Positions 27,901-64,000 of a stretch of 64,000 nt of DNA are shown piece by piece. Each line of letters begins with the position of its first letter. The stretch's first letter is position 1. Under the pieces are notes generated by a model that ran no database searches, was not told the DNA's origin, and saw only the letters and a program-made list of their open reading frames with translations. The translations under genes were made by a program, and so were the position numbers. The DNA is taken from NCBI RefSeq assembly GCF_030936135.1, contig NC_082611.1:8633001-8697000 (forward strand), read 5' to 3'. The DNA comes from Gavia stellata. Lineage: Eukaryota > Chordata > Aves > Gaviiformes > Gaviidae.

Positions 27901-30900
27901 TTTTTAAAAATTAAATACATGTTTCTTGCAGACACATATCCTTGCATAAAATGTGTTTTTAGCAAACTTTACCTTTCCTCTACAACTGAAAAACTGTTGA
28001 CTGGGCTGAATTTAAATATCATAACTATCCTGTGTTGTGCAGGATTGCAAAGAGATTATCCTACTGAAGTGTTACCTTAAAACTAGGTACTTTTTTTATT
28101 TTTAATTTAACTGTTTCACCTGCGTGTGACCTCACTTGAAGTATTGTCATTTATTTGAGGTAGTTGAGGTAACCTGTTGTAAATGGTTTTTTTTGCTTTA
28201 ACTTTTTTGTTCCAGGCCATGAGTGCAGCTGTCTGCTTTATGATTGATGGTAAGTACCTATTAGCATCACTTATTTGGCAAGACATAGTTAGTACAAAAT
28301 GCTGTAACACGCAACTTGTTTTACTCTTGAAAAATACTCATGTTAATTTGTTATTTGAGTCTGTTCTTCATGAGTGCTTTTATCAGTCTTTCAATTTTTG
28401 TTCCAGCGGTATAAGTAACTCAATTTACACAATAAAATGACTAAATATTGCTTCAGTTAGCCATGCACTTTCGAAATCATCCGTAAGGCTATAATTAAGA
28501 GACAAATCTGTCCCAGGTCTCTCACTGATGTTTAAAGAAAACAACTACAGAAACTGTACCTTCAACTGTGGGAGAGAATCTCATCTCTCCCTTTTCTTTA
28601 CCCACCACCTAGCTTCAATTCCACCTACGCTGGAGTTTTGCCGTAAACTGGACAGCATTGTTGGGCCTCAACTCACTGTGTTAGCATCAGACATATGTGA
28701 ACAATACAACATCAACAAGAGAATATCGGGGTTTGTACCACATTTCTGTTCCTGATGCAGTCTGTCATTAGTTGGTTAAAAATTAGGTTTAATGAACTGC
28801 TTAAATAATGGTAACGTGAGCCCAAATGTTGAAAGCATTGAGTTAACAGTGTACTTTAAATGATGTTTATCTACCTTTCTGCATCTTAAGCATTTATAAA
28901 GTGCCTGTTGTTGCATATTTAGGTCTCCCTGAAGTATAGGAACAAATGTTTATTGTGTGGCTGAAACCTTTTTCCTCTATATGCATAACTGTTGCAGAAA
29001 AAATCATGTAAATATAAAGATAAATCTCACTTATCAGTTGAGATTCTGCCTCCTCATCCCCCAGCTGTCAGCTGATTATTCAGATACAAGAGGTGGAACT
29101 TTTAGGTTTTGCTTCTTTCATATGTGAACTGAAACTAGCTGACCAATGATCAGTTCTATGGATTACTGTGCTTGCAGAGATACATACAAGATGGCAAAAA
29201 TGCCAACTGAAGTGGTAGTCTTCTGTGACTGTTCCCCATGTTGAAGTAGAGAAGTAGAAGTTTCTGGAAAATCTTAACTTCAGTTTATACTTTCCAACTT
29301 TTCTTGACGAAAACAGAATCTCATAATGTTCTCAAATAGCCCTTGGGCTAGTAGAACATTTGAGTTTAAAAAAAAAAAAGTAAAAAATATCACTGTGCCC
29401 ACGTCCTTCTTTGTGCTGATTTCCTTTGACTTCTGCTTTCCCAGGCTGCTGTTTTGTATAATGTTAAAAAAAAAAAACCCAACTATTTTTCACATCAAGT
29501 GGACACTGACACCTCTAGCTCTGTCTGAGTATTGCCTTATACGCAAGTACTTATAGCTTCGACGGTGTGTATGTAACTCTTAACTCTGTTACAAATCCAA
29601 AAGGAAAATGAAGGTCTAGATACTAGAACAACTTTTGTGTAACAGTTTGAAATGGGATTTTAGTAAGTGGATTATTTGGTTACAATGCAAGCTTTACAGC
29701 TGAGTACTTTTCTCCAGAATTACTGCTTCTTGAAGTATTGCTGTGTTTAGTACGTGAGGAAAAAACTGTCTTATTTTTTCTGTTTTGCAGGACTAAGGTA
29801 ACTACTTGAGGGGCAAAAAAAAAAAGTCAAATGTAAAAGGATGTTAATGCTTTGGAAAATATACTTCACTTAGAACTATAGCTGACTTTCCATAAAATTG
29901 TATTTACTTTTAGATAGATTTGTTAGTTGGGGAAGCAAGAATAGCATTGCATATGACAACAAAAGAGGAATTAAACCAAAGATAGGCATGTGACTGAACT
30001 TATTTAGTGGTAGCATGCCAAATAAGCAAAATCGTAGGGTATAGAATAGGATGTGCTTGAAATTGTGCCAATCTACTAAATCATTAAACTTCGGGGTTTT
30101 TTAGTGTCATCTGGGACTGGCTTTGGCAGCTTTAACTCTTTTAAAGTTTAATGCCATGGTGTCCTGAAAACATGATACAGTTTCTTGACGCTAATGCATC
30201 TGGGTGACAGAGAGCAAGGGTATCTAGTTGTTTGCTAAGCTGAGTGGTGTCATCACAGTATCTCCCCGATTCTAAATAATACATAGCCTGACATACCAAT
30301 TGCTATAGCCAGTTTTTGCCAGTCTGAATTTGTTGTGACTTCTACCAAAACTATAGCTCTAAGTGACAGATTCTATATTAACTTAATAAAAGAGGAAATG
30401 GAGGGAGACTGCCAAGGCTGGAGTTTGAAAATAGTCTCTTGATTGGCCCATGCAAATGACGGGGAGAAGAGTTCTTTTCATTGTAACAAAGACGTGAATG
30501 GAAGATTACTTCTTAATCAAATTCAGGACCTAGCATCCATTCAAACCAGATTGGACTGGCATAGGGGAGCAAGGAAACAAAATGGGGACAGAGAAAAAAC
30601 AGCTGATTAGAAAAATGAAAACTACTACTGGAAGTGGGACAAGACCTTTAGACTCCCCCGTGTCTATTTACTAGCAGCCTGAACAGCAGAAGGGGAAAAA
30701 CTGGTTGGTTTTGCAGTCTTGCTTTTTTTTTTTTTTAAAGGTATATTAAAATAAAGTTTGATCATGCCACAAGTCTTAACATACTTGGGTCTCTTCAGTG
30801 TGACAATAACTTCAGGATGTCTGAGCAAGCTTTGCACTGGCTAGTTGCCTGTTCTCTGTGAAGCCTGTGCTTATAGAACATGTCAGTATTCACAAGTCCC

Positions 30901-33527
30901 TTTTTTTTTTTTTTTTTTTTAAATCTTCCTAGGGCTGAGAAGGAGCCTCAGTTTAAGTTTATCTATTTCAATCACATGAACCTGGCAGAGAAAAGTACCA
31001 TTCACATGAGGAAAACACCCAGTGTATCACTTGCATCTGTTCACCCTGACCTCATGAAGATTCTCGGTGACATCAACAGCGACTTCTCCAGGTAATGCTT
31101 AACTATTAAATAGTCTGTAACTCCTGTCAAGTAGATTTTTTTCAAATGAGGGAAGCTTTCATGTCCTTTTGTTCATGGATGGCTATTCACAGCTCTGTGA
31201 GATAAATGGTGTAACATGGGTCATATTTGGTATTCTGTGTTGGTTTAGAAGTAGTCTGTCTTAAACAAAACTTATATTGTCCGTTTAAAAAAAATAATTG
31301 AGCAAGGGCCAGGGCCTCTATCCAAGAAAATTCCTAATCTATTTGAAGCTTCAGTGTAGCCATAACAAACTTAGAAGGGATGTGAAGCCTAGTGCTTTTG
31401 CACTTAAGTCTGTCTAATCTCTGGATAAGTAGTACAAATGACAGGGAAACCTGCCTCTGCCTATGTTATACCCTCCTCTGAAACAGCTGGCTGCTTCTAG
31501 GGATTAGACAATAGATGAAATGCAAACCTTGCAGTTACTACAATACTGCTGATAGAGAAGATAACTGGCTTCTTGTCAGTGGGTATTGTGCTTCAAGGTG
31601 GGAGAGACCCTCTGTCACTATAAAAATTAATAAAAGAACATGAAAATGCTGAATGATTGTGATGTAACTCTAATTAGCAACTAGCAAGTTTCCCACTCTG
31701 CTTAAGGACAAGGCTTTCGTTTTTGTATAAATGAGAAAAGAATGTTTCATCACATTGTGGAAGTACAGAGCTAGTGACAGCTTTATGTAATGTATATAGC
31801 TGTTGAGCATGGTTTAGTTCTAGGTTTAACAATTAGATATGTGAAAGCTTAGTATCACCATACCATCTCCAACTTATCATTACTTGCTCACTGTGTAGCA
31901 AATCATAATTCTGTGAAGTGTGTGTCCTTAACAGTATGGAGGATAGGTGTTTTCTTCAGAGCACTGGAGTGTTTGGCTGATGGACAGACTAATGATTTAC
32001 TCATCTTGGGCTGTAATTGTCCTAAGCAGCCATTTATGAAGCCTTCATCCTGGATTGCTGAATTATGTCTAAATTAGTATTGGTAGTCTCTCTTTGCTAC
32101 AATATTTTATGACATTAAGCTGTCCTAATGGTTACAAATGAAGTTGTTAAAGATGAACTTACTGCCACCTTCTTTACTTTCTAAAATGTCTTTCAGAGTT
32201 GATGAAGATGAGGAAATTATTGTGAAGGCAATGAGTGATTACTGGGTGGTTGGGAAAAAGTCTGACCAGCGAGAACTGTATGTTATTTTGAATCAAAAAA
32301 ATGCAAATCTGATTGAAGTTAATGGTAAGGATTGTTTTTTACTACCTTTAAATACAGTTACTATTAAAATGTATGTCCCTGGTGAAGTAATAAAATCCAT
32401 CTCACAAGAAATCTAGGGCGGGATTGATCTATGTTAGACCAGGTAAGTTTGCATAATGTTTTAGTCTGCCTTCTACCAGCTGTGAAAGAACAGCATAAAT
32501 ATTCAGCAGACATTCTTAATTATTAATTAGTCATTCTTCCTCCCTCAAATAATAAAGGAGAGCTCTTAAGCTTAGTTTAGGAGTAATTAATGAAGTGTAC
32601 TACAGCTGAGAGATGAACATATTTACATCTGAGTTAGGTTTTATTTGTCAATGATCCAGGGGTAGATTACTTACACATATCCTGTCAGCAATCTTCATTC
32701 CATTGTTGTCTTGCTTCTAATGCTGTTTTGAGAATTATTTACTATGACTAAGAGTGCAAATTAACATTAAAATGCAATGAGCTTTTAAATAGACTAAGAG
32801 AAATGGCAGTTTCAGTCTTACTTGCAGCAATTTTAGGGCTCTCTTTTTAAGAGGAAGCAATGTGCTCACTTGGAGGATGGGAAAGAATTAATAATTTTCC
32901 AAGACGAAAGCCTAGCAACCTAAATTTTAAAAAGAGGGATTAGTTGCATGACTTACACAATAATTTCTAATTGTCTTTCAGGATCAAACCTGCCCTACAG
33001 AAACAGTAAATAAGTACTTCTGTGCCTGTAGGAAGTACTGCTATCTCTGACATGTCGTCTGCCAAACAGCACAAAGCAAGAGTTTTGCTGACTCGATTTA
33101 TTGTATCAGACTACAGTAATCCCTTGTAATTTATTGTAATAGTCTCTTACAATAAATTATGGGTTTATTAACTAGGGGTTACAACATACTTCCTTGTGTT
33201 GAAGTTAAGTCTTCTGCTGTTGCAGTGTAAAAGTTTGACAAGATGCATGACCCAGCAGCAAACTCAAACCATCCTTTACACTTCAGCCACTTAAAATACA
33301 ACTCATCTTTCAGACAGCGTGACTCAACTTTCTCTTACTGAAGACAGAATACCTATGGTTTTTTTCTGTTTGAATTTAATTATATTCTCCTTCATGATTC
33401 CCAGGGGTTTTCCTGCAGATGTTTCTATAAAGTATGATACTGAAATACATTATTTTTATTTTTTTTTACAGAAGAAGTGAAGAAACTTTGTGCAACACAG
33501 TTTAATAATATTTTCTTCTTGGATTGA
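18477..33527 (+). CDS. CCZ1: CCZ1 vacuolar protein trafficking subunit (MON1-CCZ1 RAB7 GEF), 15 coding exons
   Basis: CCZ1 pairs with MON1A/B to form the guanine-nucleotide exchange factor that activates RAB7 during endosome and autophagosome maturation. Exons: 18477-18575, 20408-20505, 20632-20725, 20823-20897, 21939-21986, 22607-22690, 24978-25153, 25783-25864, 26512-26573, 27479-27590, 28216-28249, 28613-28730, 30933-31091, 32197-32324 and 33472-33527. All junctions are GT-AG and in phase, giving 1425 nt and 474 aa (human about 482). The N-terminal longin domain starts at the LLSFFIYNPKLGP block (about residue 17). Hallmark blocks are ILFYHPNEVEKNEKIRNVGL, FRFLTGPLNLNDP-type sequence before CRFPKIFVNTDD, and the C-terminal CATQFNNIFFLD, all nearly identical to human. 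The family has three longin domains. Divergence is concentrated in the alanine/glycine-rich first 15 residues, as expected. The ATG at 18477 is the first in frame within the CpG island. I see no damage to the gene. Confidence 0.97.
19265..20160 (+). repeat. Long degenerate CR1 LINE fragment in CCZ1 intron 1
   Basis: The block shows the order of the CR1 3' open-frame end and untranslated region on the plus strand. It includes 'tgtagcctgaagaagaga', 'gaaaaaattcttcacagtaaa', 'cagcagaacagggcctgg', then a segment resembling 'gactggacaaggccttgagcaa'. It is old, with many substitutions and small deletions. The 3' end is not the usual octamer repeat but carries about 2.5 copies of a 28-bp unit (20091-20118, 20119-20146, partial to 20159). 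Confidence 0.8.
20091..20159 (+). repeat. 28-bp tandem repeat in the CR1 tail
   Basis: Two full units beginning gctttgaagctagcc and a partial third lie back to back. The unit resembles the 'ctgctttgagcagg' part of CR1 3' ends, so the array probably expanded inside the element after insertion. Confidence 0.7.
23038..23192 (-). repeat. CR1 LINE fragment in CCZ1 intron 6
   Basis: The fragment reads 'agaatcattcaggttggaaag', 'aaaggtcatctagttcagcc', 'ctcaaagtaggg' and 'ccagggatggagattcc', the reverse complement of CR1 3' sequence. The divergence suggests an old copy, in minus orientation. Confidence 0.82.
24538..24835 (-). repeat. CR1 LINE 3' fragment in CCZ1 intron 6
   Basis: A well-preserved 300-bp CR1 3' end in minus orientation. 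It starts 'agaatcatagagtggtttgg' and passes through 'ggtcatctagtccaaccccc', 'aggttgctcagagccccatc' and 'aatttcttccttaac', ending near 'aaaaagtctgtcccca'. It has no coding capacity. It ends about 140 bp before CCZ1 exon 7 at 24978. Confidence 0.92.
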
Positions 33528-33787
33528 TCTGCAAAGGGCTGATTTATTGAAGATGTCAATGTCAGACACTTGTTCAACATGAAAAGTTATTAGTCATATT
33601 ATTGACTGGAATAATGACAATAGTAAAGCAATACTTGCTTTGTAAGAATCAAAATTTCTACTAAAATCTGTAAACTGATCATAAAATTTTTAGATTTTAA
33701 AAATGTTCATGTGCAAACTAATTAAAAACCAGTCTCAATTCATCTGTACCATTCCATTGATATTGTTACGTGAATATTTTACGGGAA

Positions 33788-33793
33788 AATAAA
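33788..33793 (+). terminator. CCZ1: CCZ1 poly(A) signal
   Basis: AATAAA lies 260 bp after the CCZ1 stop codon, followed within 40 bp by T/GT-rich sequence ('cttgttacact', 'tttttgttttcctgtgtt'). The predicted 3' end is near 33810. Confidence 0.75.
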
Positions 33794-33810
33794 ACTACTA
33801 CTTGTTACAC

Positions 33811-34240
33811 TTTTAAGGGCATCTTTTTGTTTTCCTGTGTTCCTTTGCATCATCGTGTGACTGTCTGGTAATTTTCTACACTGTGAAACTAGACTGGTTA
33901 CAAAAGATCCCTGAACAAAACTTTCCAGATTGATCTGTTCTTTGCAGTTCCTGCTTCAGCCTGATTTACATTCTTTATCAAATTCTTACATACTTGTTTA
34001 TACGCAGTATTTCAGTCACATAAAACATAGTTTAAGCAGAAACTGTTTCACTGGGACATGTAATCATGACGAGAGACCAGTTCTTGTATCAACTTAACAT
34101 TGAGGGAATTTTTAGGTCCAAGTCTAAACAAAACTATTCCAGAAGTCAGTATTTAAGGGTTACACTCATGTAAATGACTATATTCTCCTTCCCAAGACCC
34201 CTGGTGTAAGAGCAGACAATTTCCCTCGAAAGCAGCAAAT
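33811..34240. other. Short spacer between convergent CCZ1 and RSPH10B
   Basis: About 430 bp of AT-rich DNA separates the predicted 3' ends of the two genes. No repeat or open frame of interest was seen. The transcripts may overlap if either reads past its poly(A) signal. Confidence 0.6.
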
Positions 34241-34254
34241 CTTGTGCATACAGT

Positions 34255-34260
34255 TTTATT
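34255..34260 (-). terminator. RSPH10B: RSPH10B poly(A) signal
   Basis: TTTATT on the plus strand reads AATAAA on the minus strand, about 125 bp downstream of the RSPH10B stop codon at 34384. A second AATAAA-like hexamer overlaps the stop region itself. The predicted cleavage site is near 34235. Confidence 0.65.
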
Positions 34261-34383
34261 GTACTTGTATTTTACACGTTACTGCATGTGGGGCTCTTGT
34301 GGTGGTGTTGGGTTGGTTATTTGTTTTTTTTTCCTTACTCAAAGTGTACTTACTTGAAGCTTCAGTAGTTCTCATCAGAAGAT

Positions 34384-49371
<14,988 letters not shown>

Positions 49372-50000
49372 AACTACTGAATTGTCTCAACGTGTATTTT
49401 CCTTCTCAACATTTACTGTCTTATGTAAGGATTTCTTCCCCTATAATCTAGTTGACAAAAAAAAAAAAACAAAAAAACACAAAACCTCTAACTACATGAA
49501 AAACTATCAATCTTTTCTTAATTACTATATATGCATGTATTTTAAGTTATTTCTGTAGTAACAATTCCTCAAGGCAGTGGTTTTAGCTTGTGGCAGGCAG
49601 ACCGCCTGGCTGACAGGAAGCGATGCCTGTGAATTACCTCTAAGGAGTCCACCAAAACCACTATGACAGAAGTGCTGTCTTACTTTTGCTATACGGAGGT
49701 CTCCATCTTTACTAGATTTTTAGTTGTCTAAATTTAATCACGTGGAAAAGTTGAAAACCGTTTCTCAAAGATGAGAGTTTCGTGAGTTTCTTGAAAGTCA
49801 CAGCCGCGCTAGTATTATTGATTTCACTTGCTGTCAAAGTTACGAGTTGCAGATTGAACCACAACATAGAATAACCACTATAGCTTGTATTTTGCCAGTT
49901 AAGAGCTACTTGAAGGTTACGGGACTGCTCGAGCAGCTGCCATCGCAATTCCCACCCATTTCACAGACCGATCATCACCGCTTTGTAATACAAGAACCAA
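49372..50000. other. Region between the RSPH10B start codon and its CpG island
   Basis: Read on the minus strand, 'acaattcag' just upstream of the ATG offers an acceptor, so this is probably intron 1 of RSPH10B. It holds an A13 tract near 49458 and no other recognisable element. Confidence 0.5.
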
Positions 50001-50860
50001 ATCCACGTGCGGCAGTGGCGAGGGCCGACAGGGACAGCCTCAGGCAACCGCCATCTTCTCACCGCTGCTTGGTCCCAGGCAGCGCCTCGTTCCACTCGAG
50101 CATTACAGTACCAGATCGATTGCGCTCAGGCTGCGCGAAGGGCCCGAGCGGGAGAGCGAGGGACGGCGAGGGCAGCCCGCTGCTGGAAGCCCTTCCCGCC
50201 CACAGGGCAGCGCCGCCAGACCCCGCAGCCCGCCGCCGCCCCGGGCCGCGGCCCCGCGCCTCACAACTGCCGCGCCGTCCCCGCGCCGCGCAGCCGCAGT
50301 GCGGGCATGGCCGCCGTAACCATACCAACCGCCCCGCGGCGGCCAGCCGGTCCCCGGCAGGGCCCGCGCCACCCCGGCCGGCCGGCGAGCCACAGCCGCG
50401 CCGGGGGTAGATCCCGCCCGGGGGGCCGGGGACGGCCCGCGCTGCGTTCAGGAAAGCGACCTCCCCCTCGCCCCTTGGAGGGCAGTGCGGCAGCAGCCAG
50501 GCTAGCCCGCCCCCGAGGAGAGCCTGTGCTTCGGGGGCTTTGAGGCGGGAGATGAATTCTGCGTTACCCAGGACCGGAGGGAAGGGGCCTGGTCTGGGTT
50601 CGTTTGCATGCTGAGAAATCGTGGATGGAAAATACCGGCTGCAGGTGTGCCAGGCAGAACACAATTTATTCGTGGTACTTGGCCCATTCACAGCCCTACG
50701 CGTGACGGTTACAGACAATGCGGGTACGGTTTCTGCCCGCGCCCGCCGCCTCAGCCACGCAGCTGCGAGGCGGCCTGTGCCGCTGGGTGCGGCAGGGCGG
50801 CGGCAGCAGCATCACCGCGCACCGCTCCGCAAGCGGTGATGGAGGTGCTAAGGGAAAGGC
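50000..50860 (-). promoter_or_regulatory. RSPH10B: CpG island, probable RSPH10B promoter and 5' non-coding exon
   Basis: A GC- and CpG-dense block lies 0.6 to 1.5 kb upstream of the RSPH10B start codon. On the minus strand a strong donor, CAGCG|GTGAGA, ends a likely untranslated exon at 50063. It would join the acceptor a few bases before the ATG at 49371. An RFX X-box-like element lies at 50316-50329, and a YY1-type AAGATGGCGG site at 50045-50057 sits just downstream of the donor. Long open frames on both strands are typical of GC-rich islands and match no family. A bidirectional transcript on the plus strand is possible but unsupported. Confidence 0.65.
50316..50329. promoter_or_regulatory. 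RFX X-box-like element
   Basis: GTAACC-AT-ACCAAC matches the ciliary X-box consensus GTNRCC, 0-3 spacer, RGYAAC at 11 of 12 half-site positions; the exception is C for G at the second position of the right half. RFX2/RFX3 control cilia genes through such sites, often with FOXJ1. Its location in the CpG island upstream of a radial-spoke gene fits. Confidence 0.5.
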
Positions 50861-50869
50861 ATCGATCAG

Positions 50870-51420
50870 AACAAGAGCTTTCTTAGGTCAAACCTTGGTC
50901 CTACAGAAATGGAAGAGCGTAGCTATTTGTTTTAATGGATTTGTGATTCAGAAAGACAATTTTCTAACTATTTCCACTCTACTAAGACAGAATTTGGACT
51001 GACCTGATCGGCAGTGCCTGGGGAGACAGCTTTTTTCCATTCATTCTTAGAGAAGGAAACCCTGTTCTTGAAAAAAAATATGTTTGGAATATGGAAGGGA
51101 ACAATGGTAATTAAAAGTAAATATGCCAGACGAATTACTCTATTCAAGCATTAAACACAGATGCCAGTAAGTTAATCATTAAATGCAATATTAATGCTTG
51201 AAGTAATTATCTAATGAAACCCAGCATTAGTATAAGTAAAAAAAAAAAAATTAAAAGTATTTTCACTTATATATAATTTACATTTTCTTTAAAATTATCA
51301 TATACAGGATGTATAAACATAGAAAGTTAATGTTTGTTTTATGGCATTACTAGAGACTTAAATTCACATTCCACTTAAAATTAAGAACAAGTGTATTTGC
51401 TATAAATGAGGTTCACCTAC
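50870..51420. other. Spacer between the RSPH10B promoter region and the PMS2 3' end
   Basis: AT-rich DNA with an A13 tract near 51238-51250. No gene or repeat family was recognised. PMS2 transcription ends here and the RSPH10B promoter begins about 0.6 kb further downstream on the same strand. Confidence 0.5.
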
Positions 51421-51446
51421 TCTTGATCTTTAGATATAAACTTATA

Positions 51447-51452
51447 TTTATT
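51447..51452 (-). terminator. PMS2: Candidate PMS2 poly(A) signal
   Basis: TTTATT on the plus strand gives AATAAA on the minus strand about 260 bp past the PMS2 stop codon. It is the only canonical minus-strand hexamer I noticed in this interval. The 3' end is predicted near 51430. Confidence 0.6.
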
Positions 51453-51711
51453 TTTTAAAAGTCTTGATTGCAAAAATAATACACACAATAAACAGCAATA
51501 AAAGAAACGTTATTTACACACGAATTCCAGTATATCTATATTCTTGACTTGATAGGAATAACAATGAAACCCTGCTGAATGCCTTTAGGTGTTATTATCT
51601 TCAAATTTGATGACTGGCTAAATTTTCTTTACTCAAAATAAAAGAGTAATGATAAAAGCTCAAAATATCGCCAAGAATTAAAATCAAAAATGTTAAAAAC
51701 CAGAAACCAAC

Positions 51712-63810
<12,099 letters not shown>

Positions 63811-64000
63811 CTTGAAAGAGAGGAGGGAGAGGAAATAACACGGTAGTGTAAAGCAGGCGGTAAAGGCTCGCCTCGCCACCACTCGCTCGTCCGTTCCTCT
63901 CAAGCGAGGGCAACCGGCACCCAAGGGCGAGGCGGGGGGTAAAACATCCACACACCGGGTGGCCGCATCCAAATGCGGAGCGCCCGAGAAGCCCCACAGG

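Noticed and set aside
49847-50886. Several 90- to 219-codon frames on both strands in the 50-kb CpG island
   Set aside because: Composition-driven and mutually overlapping, with no family resemblance. The region is better explained as a promoter with an untranslated exon.

Overview
The window looks like nuclear DNA from a bird. It has AT-rich intergenic and intronic DNA with GT-AG introns, several 5'-truncated CR1 LINE copies (the main avian retroposon), almost no SINEs, and an oncomodulin/parvalbumin gene whose protein is close to the bird parvalbumin CPV3 as I remember it. There are no prokaryotic operons, CRISPR arrays or phage genes. I found no rRNA, tRNA or microRNA gene.

Four genes of a conserved vertebrate synteny block are present (human 7p22.1 carries the same genes). 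OCM lies on the + strand, with coding exons from 8114 to 10800. CCZ1 lies on the + strand, with 15 coding exons from 18477 to 33527. RSPH10B lies on the - strand, with 20 coding exons from 49371 down to 34384. PMS2 lies on the - strand, with coding exons 2 to 15 from 63810 down to 51712; its short first exon lies beyond the window or was not recognisable. I placed splice sites by hand and checked every exon for phase and for continuity with the human proteins as remembered. All four frames stay open throughout: 109 aa, 474 aa, 906 aa, and 870 aa of PMS2 within the window.

Layout: 1-7500 is gene-poor DNA upstream of OCM with a CR1 fragment and a possible ancient SINE tail. 11050-18000 is intergenic and holds a GC-rich minisatellite with a three-unit higher-order pattern (16796-17098) and a small hairpin with two CAGCTG boxes. 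18030-18900 is the CCZ1 CpG island. CCZ1 and RSPH10B converge tail to tail, with poly(A) signals about 460 bp apart. 50000-50860 is a second CpG island, probably the RSPH10B promoter, with an RFX X-box-like element and a YY1-like site. The window ends in a third GC-rich region at the 5' end of PMS2.

The genes are neighbours rather than a pathway: a cytosolic EF-hand calcium buffer, a subunit of the MON1-CCZ1 exchange factor for RAB7, a ciliary radial-spoke head protein and a DNA mismatch-repair endonuclease. I found no convincing undescribed gene system. The second-look items are regulatory, splicing and repeat observations.
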